Assembly: GCA_037157565.1 (NCBI GenBank)
Contig: JAZHRO010000039.1
Span: 43,710,001-43,774,000 of the forward strand
DNA length: 64,000 nucleotides
From: Thalassia testudinum
Lineage: Eukaryota; Streptophyta; Magnoliopsida; Alismatales; Hydrocharitaceae
Direction: 5' to 3'
In this document: positions 43,524 to 55,534 of the stretch, one piece after another
Position numbering within the stretch: position 1 is the stretch's first letter
How the letters are laid out: every line of letters begins with the position of its first letter
Translations under genes and position numbers: made by a program
The notes under the pieces: model-generated
What the model was told of the DNA's origin: nothing
The model's input: only the letters and a program-made list of their open reading frames with translations
Database searches by the model: none

Positions 43524-44849
43524 ATCCCTTGTGTTGCCCCCTCTTCAGGCTGGCAAGCCACCTCTTAAGGTAGGTGAGAACTCGAACGGACGTGCTTGAC
43601 GTTCTTTGTATTGCTACCTCTTCAGGTTGGCAAGCCACCTCTTAAGGTCAGCGTGAACTCTGATGGACGCATCCGACGTTTCTTGTATTGTCGTCTCTTC
43701 AGGCCGGCAAGCCACCTCTTAAGGTCAGCACGAACTCGGACAGATGAGCCTGACGTTCCTTGTATTGCCCCCTCTTCAATCCTGTAAGCCACCTCTTAAG
43801 GTTGCAAGAACTCGGACGGATGCATCCGACGTTCCTTATATTGCCGCCTCTTTAGGTCGGCAAGCCACCTCTTAAGGTCAGTGCGAACTTGGATGGATGT
43901 GTCCAACGTTCCTTGTATTGTCGCCTCTTCAGGCCGACAAGCCACCACTTATGGTCGATGAGAACTCGAATCGATGCATCCGACGTTCTTTGTGTTACCG
44001 CCCCTTCAGGCTGGCAAGCCACCTCTTAAAGTCGGTGCAGACTCGGATGGATATGTCCGACGTTCCTTATGCTGCTGCCTCTTAAGGTCGGTAGGCCACT
44101 GCTGAAGATAGGCCTAAACTTGGGCAATCGAGCTTGACTCTTGTTTTTCGCCTCTTAGGATAGGCACACCACCTTTAAGGGTCGACCCAAACTTGGAAGA
44201 ACCTGCCTGATATGCCCTTACACTGCCACTTATTCAGGTTTGCAGGTCATCTCTCCAAGATGATTAAGGCTCGAGCAGACTCTCCCAACAGTCCAGAGAG
44301 TTGCTGCCTCTTATGTCCAGCAAAGCCACTCTCGACAATTGGCGTGAATTCAAACTGAGGCACTCATGCCCCGCTTATCAACTACCAAAACGCCGGGAAA
44401 ATGGTGGAACTAGGGCTCTCACGTCCCATGTTCTAACAACTACAACGCCAGATCCTGGAGCTGGTAAGGACTTGGGCTCATGCGTCTTGAGGTCCCACAT
44501 GACGCCCACTGGCAAAATCTTGGCCGCCCCACCCTCAGATGCATTCGCACTCCGGAGCGAATGACAAGGGTTCAGGTTGCCTTACGACCACCATATTGGC
44601 CACCAAGGCCGGTAGGAATCGAGACCCTAGCGCCCCATGTCTCAGGAGACACAATGTTGCATGATGGCAACAATGAGAACTTGGGTTCCGGTGTCCCAAG
44701 CATCGCTTGGCATGCCTTCGGATTTCTTGCAGAAAGAGTCCCGACACCGGCTCGCTCAAGGTCGACCCATGACCACTTTTCAAGGTCGGCTCCCCTTCAT
44801 CGCCACCTTCCCTTCAGGCTACCTTCCAAGGTCGACCTTACTTTATGGC
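43524..44849. other. Anonymous background with 77-bp tandem repeat, middle part
   Basis: Units with AAGCCACCTCTTAAGG start at 43555, 43632, 43709, 43786, 43862, 43939 (as AAGCCACCACTTATGG) and 44016, spaced 77 bp (once 76). From about 44090 the repeat fades into related but irregular sequence. No gene is recognised. It ends with ATGGC (44845-44849), the left duplication of the following solo LTR. Confidence 0.85.
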
Positions 44850-47714
44850 TTATAATGCTAGCAGGCGATCACGATTCGTATCAAAAATTTGTCGTTGTTG
44901 TAGTAAATGTCATAAATACAAACCGTTATCGCATCGATTTAATTTAATTTACATAATTTTTACTGGTTTATTCCAGGTCGTTCACTGGGAGGCAGTTATT
45001 GATATACATTACTCTTTAAGTCCAATGTTATTCTTTAATTCCAAAAATGATCAATTGTATATACAATCAAGAATAAATAAATGAATGAATTAACAGTGAA
45101 TAAAATGAAAGTTTAATTATGTACACAAAGAATCAATGAAAATACTTGCAAACACTAATTGCAAACAAGCATCAATCAACACATAGATATACTCTATACT
45201 ATCTACTTATAAGTTATATTACTAATACTTACATACATATACAATATTAACTAATAATACATGCTATACTCAACTTAATATACTAACATATCTAGTAACA
45301 TTTATAGGAGCTATAGTAACAGATATAAGTGTCGCTAGACCCTAGAAAAACTATATACAAACTCTAAAGAAGAAATTAGGGTTTATAACGACATTTATTT
45401 CACCTTTAACGATGGTCTATTCTGTCAGTAAAAATATGAAGTTACATATAAACATATATATAAAGCTATACTGCTTATATGTATGCTTATTATTTACATA
45501 TACTATCCCTATAGATATACGTTATATACTATACATACACATATCTTCTTTTACCTTTTAAGTATCCACTATGTTCTTCTTTTATTTCCTTAGCTCTTTC
45601 TTCTTCTTCTATATGTTATCTTATGACACTTAGCCGTATTTTTTCACTTAGTTTTCTTCAGCTTACTCTCTTCTTCTCTGTGTTTAAAGAGTCATTAGGG
45701 TTTTTACTTAACAAAAATTGGTTTTAATTTGCGGGTACACCTTTCGAGGGATACACAGCACCTGAGGATCGGGTGAGACCAGACCTTTACTAAGCACGCC
45801 ATAATTTCTTAATTAGGCCGCTTAAGTACATTTTTGGCACAGATTTAGGCTTAACCAAGCCCTCACTCTCACTTCGGCCCCCAACCACACAACTCGCTCA
45901 AGTAATCTCAGATGCTCAGGTAAGATGGTCATAAGGTTCTGTTGTTTCGGGTGCTCGACGCCCGTGACGACTGAGCCTTAAGAAAACTTTTTCAATTTAT
46001 ACCACTCAGTGTGGTCTACAACTAACGATGTGGCGCTATTCTAGTGCTGCATCTGCACTGGAATTGAACTACGACTATGCCCAAATCGTGATTTTGGCCC
46101 TCAATTCGAGGGACATAATTTACTATAAAATAAAAATAAATTATAGGAATTTAAAGTATTTATATATTACTACTTAATTGTACAGTTAATTTGAAGTTTT
46201 AATTATATTTACTATATAAATTAATTAGATAAAGTATACAATTTATACCTAATTGATTTTAGAGTTTATTCCTTAATTACGTTTAAATTAGTTATTAAAT
46301 GGTCTAATTGACCTTATACAGAGTGAGTATACATGTTTAAATATTTTATAAACATTTTTATTATATTTTTCAAGTTTAATGTTTATTTTATTTTCAGTTA
46401 ATTAGTATAATTTCAGACTATTTTAGTTGTAAATTAAGTTTAAATAGTATAAATAATATAAATATACTTAAATTAGCTAAAATTACTCAAAATACATTAA
46501 TACAAGTATACAGTATAGGTTAGTTGAACTTTAACTTAAATTACTAATTTATTTGAATTTAATCTACTAACTTAACTACTAACTTAATAAATTAGTTAGA
46601 TATTCTGGATATAAAATTAAATTAAGGTACATAGTTTAATATGTTTGTAATATACATATAGATACGTCTATACAACATTATAACTTATTATGATTATTTA
46701 TAGAGGTTATTAATTTATATAGCTATTTAGTACATATAAATTAGTTTACTTAATAATTAGTTATGTAATTAAGATATATGCAGTATAATCTAACTTAAAT
46801 ACTTAATTTACATATTAAAATATATACATAAGTTATTTATACATTATATATGTATAATTTACATTATAGGTTAATAAGCTTACTATATAGCTTATATATA
46901 CACTTATACACATATTATACAAAGGATTTTTAGTATTTTTAGGTTTTTTACTTTTTATGATTTTTATATATGTTATGGAGGTAGGAGAAGAGAGTGAAAG
47001 AAATAGATGAGGAGAAAGAAGTGTTTTTGGCATTTTTATGTTTGGTTTCTTTTATTAAGTTTCATGGTATACAGAACTGTCGACTGGTCAATTCTACCAA
47101 GTTAGGGGTTCGGGTTACCATGAAATATGGTGTACATTTAAAGAAATACCTAATCTAAAATCAGACAGGTTTATTTTAATTTTTTAAAATTTTTAACTAA
47201 TTTTTATTGAATTCCAAATCTCATCCATCCTAAGCCTTTCAAATGGTTTCTAAAGAGACCTAAAGGCTTAGGATGGAACTTAAAGGGGTCTAGAAAGGCA
47301 TTGACTGCCTTAAACACATTTAGTATGAAATATGAAAAGAATTTAAATATTTTAGCATGTAATTTAGTTTAGATTTCATTTAATTCATGTGCTTGGACAA
47401 TTAGGCTTAAAAATAGTTAGTTGACAAACATTTGAAAGAAAGATAACAAGCATTCAAAGGATTAAAAATCAATTGCAATACAGAAAAGCTTGTATACAAG
47501 GAATACAACATGAATAACATGTCAGCTATTTACAGAACTGAAATCTAAAGCCTATAGTCCACAGGGTTTCAGATTAGATATTGCTACTACAAAATCAGAA
47601 CAACTAGAGCAACAGCAGTAAGGTAGCTGCTGGAATCTCAGATCTGTAGCTAACACTCACACTCTCAGAAAACTGCTGCAAACAGCAGTAGGAGCTTCTA
47701 AACACAAGCCCTAC

Positions 47715-50466
47715 TGATGGGAACACCATCATTAGCCCTAACTAGCTCATTTTGACCTAAAAAAGAGAATAAAAGCTCCTATATAATCAAATGAAGGGCC
47801 TAACTCAAGGAATAACTGTTTTGATAGAAAAGCAAGAAACAAAGGGTAAAACTGTAATTTTACCATTGCAGTACAACAATAGGATTTCTCAAGGGCTAAA
47901 CATAGGTTAATTGGTCTTAACAAGATAAAAAGTGGGTTGGTTAAAATAGAAAAGGGTTAATGTGCAACCTGGGAATTAAATGACTTCTTGCAACCCTAAA
48001 ACAGACCCACTTAATCTAACAAGGTTCTGGTCAGGATAAAATTCAACTAAACCCTCTAAAATTCATGGAAAAATATCCTCTAAGATTTAGAACCTTCAAT
48101 TTGGCCTTTGGAACCAATTTTGACCTAAATAGGGGTCCCAGTCAATTATTTTCCCTAAATTGGGTTTTTATGTAAAATGCTAGTCAAATGTGGTCAAACC
48201 TAAAATCCAACTTCACCATTGGATTCCTTAGGTCCAAATTATGTTTATACCAAAATTTGGACCTAAGGGGAGTTCACTTTGACCTACTTTGCAAAACAGT
48301 CCAACCCAGTTACTTTTAGACCCCTAGCTTTTGAAAAATTTGCAGTTACCCCCCTATCTTCTTCATCATTCTTTGCAATTAGGTTCCTCCACCATTACAG
48401 TGGAGGAGTCCTACTCCGGTGAGGATTCAAGGGGGGATTTCTCCTTGATTCCTCAGAGACTCCCTCTCAAATTTGAAAAAGAGATTCTCCGAGGAATTCC
48501 CGACCATCTGAACGCAATTTCAAGCCATGATTGTCACCCAATCTCTCATGCGAACGCATGAGAGATTTGAGTATTTCTCGTAATCCTACTCCGGTGAGGA
48601 TGCCCGTGCTTGGAAGCTTGCCTTCCAAGCACAAGGCCCTCTGCATGTGTCTATAAAAGCTCCCCTTGACCCAGCCGATCATTCCTAGCTTGGTTTGGTC
48701 GGAGACAACCCCACAAATTCGTCTCTTCTCCTCCGGCCAAACACCTAGCGAGCTCCGGTGACTCCTCCTCCCTCCTCTCGTCGCTCTGCCACAAAACCGG
48801 TGGCAGAGTCATCTCCGCCTCCTTTGTCCGCATCGCACCATACCTGCGCATGCGTCTGCCTCCTCTTCGTCGTCGCCATCCCCTTCTAACCGGAACCTTC
48901 ATCTTCGGCGGTGGCAGGTACGCACCGACTGCCATCCTCTCTCCTTTCATCCTTAAAATAGGCTAAATATCTTCCCTTCCCTCTTCTCTTTATTTTCCCC
49001 CTCTTTATTTCCCAAAACACCCCTTGACAACCACAGACCACCACCATCGTCTCCACCTTCGGCAGACCACCGACGAGGTGTCTCTATCACTCCACACACC
49101 CATCCACCTCGCCAAACCCCTCAGAAGCTCCGCCACCTTCCACTGATAAATTCCCCCTTCTCCACTAATCGCCACAACCTCCGTTCACTCCCCTCGACTA
49201 AACCCACCTTCACGGCCATAGGACGACCTAGGCACGCATGCCCAGGTCGTGCAACGCCACCCACTGAGCCATCTTCGTCGTGCCACGATGAAGCCTCCTG
49301 CGTATCCTAATGAGGTCGCAAGGCCGTCTTGCTTGAACGTAGGTCTGACCTCCTTCGCCATTAGAGCCAGCTTGAAGCAGTAAGCAACCCTTCACTCTAG
49401 GCGCTGCGCTCCAGGTCCCAGGTTCCAGGCGACACGGATTCGCATCATGCACACATTTAGCCAAGTAATTGGCTTTGCAAGGCACCACATCTGTTGTAAT
49501 CATGCAAGTGATCCCCTACGGGCACACGAAGAAGCGCCACCTCAAGCGTTTTGGAGTGAACAAAGTGGTATAAATTGAATTTGTGTCAGGGGCTTATTGC
49601 CTCCTGACACGGGGTGAGGTCCCCTCGCCCACTCACGCCACATCCACGATTCACTCCTTCGCGAACCTGGTAGCCTGACCCGTTTACCCGAGCACTCCTC
49701 GCGCATCACCCACACCGGTGCGCCTGGACCCGGTTACGTTAACCTGACCCGTTTACCCGAGAAATGCTCTGGGAGAGCGAGCCTAAGAGAGAAAAAGAGA
49801 GAGAGTTCACGGGGGAGGGTAGGGGTAGGTTTTGCACTTGTGTGCAGGGAAAGAAAGAAGGAAGAGGAAGCTGAAGAAGGAAGAGGACCCTGAAGGAAAG
49901 GTTAAGGAAGAAGAAGCTGAAGAGAAGAAAGCCGCAGAGGAAGCTAAGGCAAAGAAGAGCCAAGGAAGGAGAAGGCACGGCTGAAGGAGAAAGAGGAAGC
50001 TGAAGGGGAAGTCAGAGAAGAAGAAGGCTAAAGGCAGAAAGGAAGAAGAAGAAAGAGAAGAAGAGCCAGAGAAAGAAAGAAGCTAAGGACCAAAGTCAAG
50101 GTAGAAGCCAAAGAAGGAACAGAAGAAAGAAGGAAGGAAAGAAGAACAAAGAAGAAACGAAGAGAAAGGAAGAAGAAGAAGCAAAAGAAGAAGAGCCAAA
50201 TACTTTAAGAATCAGACGTCCAATTTCTCTTTTATATTACATTTTCTTATTCATAAGCTCCTACTTTACATTTTGAATTAGATTTTGAGTAATTTTATGT
50301 GTTCAAATTGCATTGATTATTGAGATTAGTACATGAATTCCATTTGCTCTCTGTGTTCGACCCCGGACTTAAAATTCGAGTAATAAAATTTATTTATTTT
50401 CAAGGAAATTTCAACTATACTACGATACATCATTTATTTTATAAACCCGATTTTGCCTTGTCAACA
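47715..50466 (+). mobile_element. Solo LTR of Athila type, 2752 bp
   Basis: TGATGGGAACACC starts it and TTGTCAACA ends it. It has a TATA box at 48652-48658, the twin hairpins at 49222-49289, the conserved box at 49591-49624 and a GA-rich tract at about 49760-50190. Its first 700 bp match the NA-2 and Athila-like LTRs. The flanking 5-mers CCTAC and CTTGC differ at two positions, so a target duplication is only tentative. Confidence 0.8.
48652..48658 (+). promoter_or_regulatory. TATA box of solo LTR
   Basis: TATAAAA in GTCTATAAAAGCTCCCC, at about the same distance from the LTR start as in NA-2. Confidence 0.65.
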
Positions 50467-52737
50467 CTTGCAGCAGGCCAGACCTAATTCCAAACGGCTT
50501 TACTGCTGCTGCAGTTAGTCCATCTGAAATTAGGTTAAGTCTATCGCAGAAACAAAACTGAATCAAATTTGTGTCTCTTGATTTAACTATTTTTATCCTA
50601 GATCAGATTCAAGACAGCCTAATCATGGATTGAAAAGAGCTGATCAGGGAACACTAACTGGAATTAAAGGAGGAAATGTAGCTGCTATGGTAGCACTTTA
50701 CTCTAATTCTAGGATTCAACAGCATAAAGATAAAAATCACTAAACCAACTTCTGATAAGGGTTTTAAATTCAAATAAAAGAAAACATGCTTAGATGTTCA
50801 GCATAAAATCCAAGTTCATTGTCACAAATATCACACCCAATCAATTCATAAAAACTATTAATCTAACTCTTTCTAATGCTATAGACAGCATGTAGAAAGA
50901 GTTAGGATCAACACAAGAAATTTAAGAACTGAATCCAAAGATGTTACACATCTTAAGGGATATTGAGAATCCCTTAAGAGCGAATCAAACTCTCAGAAAA
51001 ACCAATCAGATTAGAATCCCTAATAAAGCCTCAATCAACATGGTTGATCTTTCTTGGCTCTATAAGGCATCCACACATTGGAATCCTCAAAAATAACAAA
51101 TCAGATTATGGCTCTTCTAATATGAATTCTAACATCAGAGTCATCTCAGATTCCTTGCCAATCAGTGAATAAAAATCCAAATTCTTCAGTTTGCAAGATC
51201 AAAGCATTCAAAACCCAAATGAATAAAAATCTTTGAAATCTGAATCCATGGAAAATCCGGCAAACTGATTCACTTTTTAGCTCAGATCAGGGGTTTTTGT
51301 GAACAAGATGGAGTTAGTGAGAAGCCCCTAATATGATTTTTTTACGCAAATTTCATATCTGAAGTGGAGACCATTCATATATGAAATTTGGTCTTATAAG
51401 TGGGTGGATTGCGAAATACAAATAAAGGAAAGCAGAAATGGGATGAAAACATGTAGAGGAAGAATAAAATGGACAATGATTAAGTCAATTTCTTCCCCTC
51501 TAATCTGGGATGATCAGAGGAGGTGAGGGGGGGGGGGGAGGAATTACTATACTAAAACTACACTAATACTAAACTAATCAGAACAACAATTTAACTACTA
51601 ACTGTACATCAAATCTACTCTAATCTATCTATCTAATGCTACAGCAAATCTAGAAAACTTTAAAACTACTCTAACAGGAAGAATGGGACCTGTGGGTCCT
51701 TAGCCAGTGGCTAAGGAGGAAGAAGGGAGGGGGAAAAGCTCCAACGGAGTCTGCTAGTGAGACTTTTGGGTCGACCTTAGGTGCTACGTGGTCCTTAGCG
51801 ACGAGGAGAGTTGAAGAGAAGTCGAGGATTTCACAGCCGATGGCTGTGAAATTAGGTAATTGGCAAGGAGAAGAGACTGGAGTGGAGGAATGATCGCTAA
51901 GAAGGTAGGAGAGAGCGATCCTTTACGCGCGTGACCACTGAGGTGCTTAAGTAGCAATCTCAGTGGCTCAGATCACCACGTGGGTGAGGATAGTCGACGA
52001 GGGCATCGGCGGCAAGATTGAGAGGAGAGGAGCGTGTGGGATGCCAAGTTGAAATCTGACCGTAGGATGGGATCTGGGGGGTCGAGTGAGCACACGTGCC
52101 GCTTCATGCAAAGCTTCGATTGAGATCGAGCTGTAGATCAAGATCAAGGGAGAATGGACAGTCGAGATCCTCTGTGTTCTTCACACGCATAGTGCACGCG
52201 CGGAGGCTGCAGGTTGCTGGGGTCTTTTGGAAAAATTGCAGGGAGAGACCCCTTGCGAAGGGGTAGGACATTTATAGGCGAGCCCATAAGTGGTAGGAAA
52301 TCATAACTGAATGGTCCTTAAGGGCTTTCAAAGAGATCCCTGCGGGTTACAAAAAGGTCCGGGAAGGTTTTCTAATGAAGGGAATGTGATGCATAAAGGA
52401 CCTAAATGTAAAATCTAAGTTTCAAGGCCTTAATGATGTCCAAAAGCCTTCAAGTTTTTTATGTGCTTAATTGAACTTTTAAGAAGTTAATTATACTTTT
52501 GATTTGGATTTTTAAACTTGTTTGCGTGTTCAATTTACACTTGGATCATCATTTGACCTTTTTCTTAAGAATATCTCATTCTATGACCTAATTATGCAAT
52601 TTTAACACTGAATTAAGGTTTTAGGTGTTTTTCTTTGATTCCCACACTTAACCCTTTTTATGTGTTAATTTGATATTGTTTAACCCAGTTTCTAGCTTAA
52701 CTATTACTTTTTAGCTATGATGAGTAGCCACTCATCA

Positions 52738-54987
52738 ATGGCCACCCTCTAAGGAAGGCTCTAGGCAACGGTCACCCTCAAGGGCTGACCCACACAAAAA
52801 TCACCCTGCAGTTGCCCTCTCTAGGAGCATAGTCGAGTTGGCAAACACCTGGTGGTATCACACCTCGCGGTCACAATAACAGAGTCGCCCCTCGCCCACG
52901 TACGATAGGACAGGCCTAGCAGTAGAAGGGCCGCATCCAGAAAATGGCCAGGCTGCTAACTGCCTTTGTGGACATAGTTGTCCACCATGTAGTGAACTTC
53001 CAGGTCCTCGCCTCTGCAAAGAGGCCAAGGTGACGGATCATGATTCAACAACCGGGTCTGAGCTGACCCTTACAATTCGGCCAGCCTCTTCTGCCTTAGT
53101 CCCTCGATTCCGCCTTGATGCCGCCACCCAACTCGTCCTGGCGAATGATATCCCAAGGGAAGTGACAACCCTAAATAGGGCATATGCACTAGCTCCACTA
53201 GTAAAGCTTGCCTCGAGGCTCCCTCAGCATGGATAAGCACCCAGGTGCTCCTGCAAAGGGCACCTTTGCCCAACCCCCTATGCGGAACATGCAACGAGTA
53301 TTGCCAAAGTAGGCCTTATCCTAGCCAAGGGGATTCCCAAGAAGCCCAACCTGATACCCCCCTAATTGAGGGGCATATCCTGATAAGAGCAGCCCTGAGT
53401 CCCCCTTGGTCCACAATGAAAGGATAGGGGGACAACGTTGCCAAAGCATCCCTAGCCCCTTCGCTCTCAAGCACTAAGAAGAAGGGTCTAGGCAGCACAG
53501 GTGGAGTACGGGTATTCACCAGACTCTGCCCTAGCGAATCTAGTCAACAACTGACTCTGGAGAAGCGGGTAATGGATTAGGGCATCCTGCTTGAAAGCCG
53601 TTAAGGCAAGCAGGGATTCTTTGCTCCTCCCTCCTGCCACCTTGCAAGATAAGCCATTCAGATGAAGGTTATCCGTGGCAACCGCCCCTAACTCAGCTGC
53701 TATACAGGGAATAAGCACTACACACCAAGTAGCCTCGACGCAAGCTCTTGCCTAAAGAGAGCATGCCTCTCCCACCTACTAAGGGGGGTACGCTTGCCCA
53801 CCCCATCTGGGGTGTGGCCAAAGCACTGATTCTGCCTACGGCCGACGTGGTTACCCCGTGTACTAGGCAAAAACAGGAGGACAAGGCGCCAGGTGAGCCA
53901 GACCTCGAAAATTGTGAGAGGATCCCCAAGGGTCACCCGCCTGCGCCATCACAGGTGCAAGCCATAAGCACCAAGCCACTGCCTCGGATAGCCCTCTTCA
54001 TGGGCATCTCGTTTGGCCCCGCCAATAATCAGTTGGGAGGGAATAACAGGACAAGCCTCTATGCCAAGTTGCCCGAGCGAATGAAGGAAATCAAACCAAG
54101 ACTCGTAAAACGCATTTCACATAACCCGTACGAGCAACAATTCTAGCCAAAAAAATAGTTCGTCACAATTGGCATACGAGTATTTCTTCATACAAGGATC
54201 GAAAATGTCCATTCCTTTATAACAAACATCGACTGTTACATTCCCTGGATTATTGTCTCCAGCTAAAATTACAACTGAAAAGTGACAAGACGGTATAAAA
54301 GAAATGGTGGCACCAGGACTCAACGGCTTCACCCCCGATCTTCCAGGCTGCACACACTTAGTAGAACTGGGTGATAGTGTAGTAGCAAGATCAATAAGCC
54401 TTGCAGCTCCTGCCGGGCCTGGTTTGAGCAACTCCCTGGCAAAAACTGGTCAGTCCTTGCCAAATGCCACTCATCCACGTCCCTAGTAAGGAACAGGCTC
54501 CCAAGCCCCTTACCCCTCCGTAGTAGAGGATTGTCCCACTTCCAAGACATGTACTCCTTCTGCAGGGGAATAGTGGCTGAATGAGGAGCCTACTACCAGA
54601 TCGGCAAGCGTTGATGGATGGCAACAACCGCTTAAGGCAATCAGGGCCGCCCGGAGCTGCGGAGTACTCCCCAATCTATTAGTGAGGTATCCTACCTAAT
54701 TGATGCTACCTGGCCTTTAGCCAGCCCTTCCATAAGGAATCACTAGACGGCAAAAACACTTCCACTAGAGGAGCTACAGACAGAGGCAACCCTTCCTCCA
54801 CCCTCGTGGAATCACCAGGGGAGACAAGCGAAGCAGGAGAAGTGTCGTGACTCCACAAAGGAGTAACCTTCCCCCAGGTCCTGGAGGCACCCTTACGACC
54901 CAATGTCCGACGGGTCCACCACACGGGTCTAGAATGACGAGTGCTGCTGCATCTCACTGCCAATAACGCCCTACTGGAATCGCTCCA
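52738..54987. other. Anonymous background sequence, right part
   Basis: Continues the sequence interrupted at 44849 (ATGGC duplication). It has many short frames on both strands and none with a recognised domain. A lower-GC island at about 54125-54310 stands out. The stretch ends where the Tekay-like LTR begins. Confidence 0.6.
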
Positions 54988-55190
54988 TGTAAAGACCCGT
55001 CCCACTTTTAGCCTTTTAAGATGTCTGGAGTGTCAGTCAGACGTCTGTCTAGATGTCTGGACCCTTTCTTGGATGCCTGGAAATGAAATTTTTGTGCGCA
55101 CTCTACGTTTTGTGTGCAAGTGATGCGCAGAACTTCACCCCTCTCTCTCCTTTCTCCTCCTTCCTACCAAAACCCTACACCCACGGCCTC

Positions 55191-55197
55191 TATAAAA
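55191..55197 (+). promoter_or_regulatory. TATA box of Tekay-like 5' LTR
   Basis: TATAAAA in GCCTCTATAAAAGGCCACC. It is identical in context at 62933-62939 in the 3' LTR. Confidence 0.75.
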
Positions 55198-55507
55198 GGC
55201 CACCCTCCCCTCTTCTCCTCTCCACTCCACACACCACCCTCTCCACCTTCAGAGCGCGACGGAGCGGCGACAGGAGGTTAGCAAGGGAGCAGGTGAGAGT
55301 GAGGAGGAGGAGAGTGCGTAAGAAGGAGGAGGAGGCCAAGGTCAGGAGCTTCGGTGGAATCTTGTCGGAGCTCGCACGGCCACCGCGGCGTGTGCGGGAG
55401 GAGGAGGGAGTCCGGAGCGACGTCCTCGACCACTTGCAGCAACTTGAGCTGCGGCAGAGCGAGGAGAAACACGGCGGAGCGCGACGAGGAGTGCTGGGAG
55501 CGCATTT

Positions 55508-55534
55508 CTGATACTGGAATTTTTCCAGTATCAG
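55508..55534 (+). promoter_or_regulatory. Perfect 12-bp hairpin in LTR leader
   Basis: Arms CTGATACTGGAA and TTCCAGTATCAG with a TTT loop, about 310 bp after the TATA box. The 3' LTR copy (63249-63275) has one C-to-T change that still allows a G-U pair. The solo LTR copy (40792-40816) has two paired changes. Confidence 0.7.

Larger units (their letters stand above)
44850..52737 (-). mobile_element. Long solo LTR (about 5.1 kb without its insert), duplication ATGGC
   Basis: ATGGC flanks it at 44845-44849 and 52738-52742. On the minus strand it starts TGATGAGTGGCTACTC at 52737. A TATA box (TATAAAT, minus) lies at 52270-52276. The left end shows the U5-like pattern of the minus LTRs (TTGTAGTAAA ... 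CCAGGTCGTTCACTGGGAGGC). Terminal TG has become TT. The right half (50467-52700) and the AT-rich left half (46100-46900) have no coding domains. It could instead be an element whose inside was lost. Confidence 0.7.

Noticed and set aside
47710..50471. CCTAC / CTTGC as target duplication of the solo LTR
   Set aside because: Only three of five bases match. It may have decayed but cannot be claimed.
53030..54146. Several 60-130 codon frames in the background
   Set aside because: Both strands overlap, with no domain and no support from a second copy.
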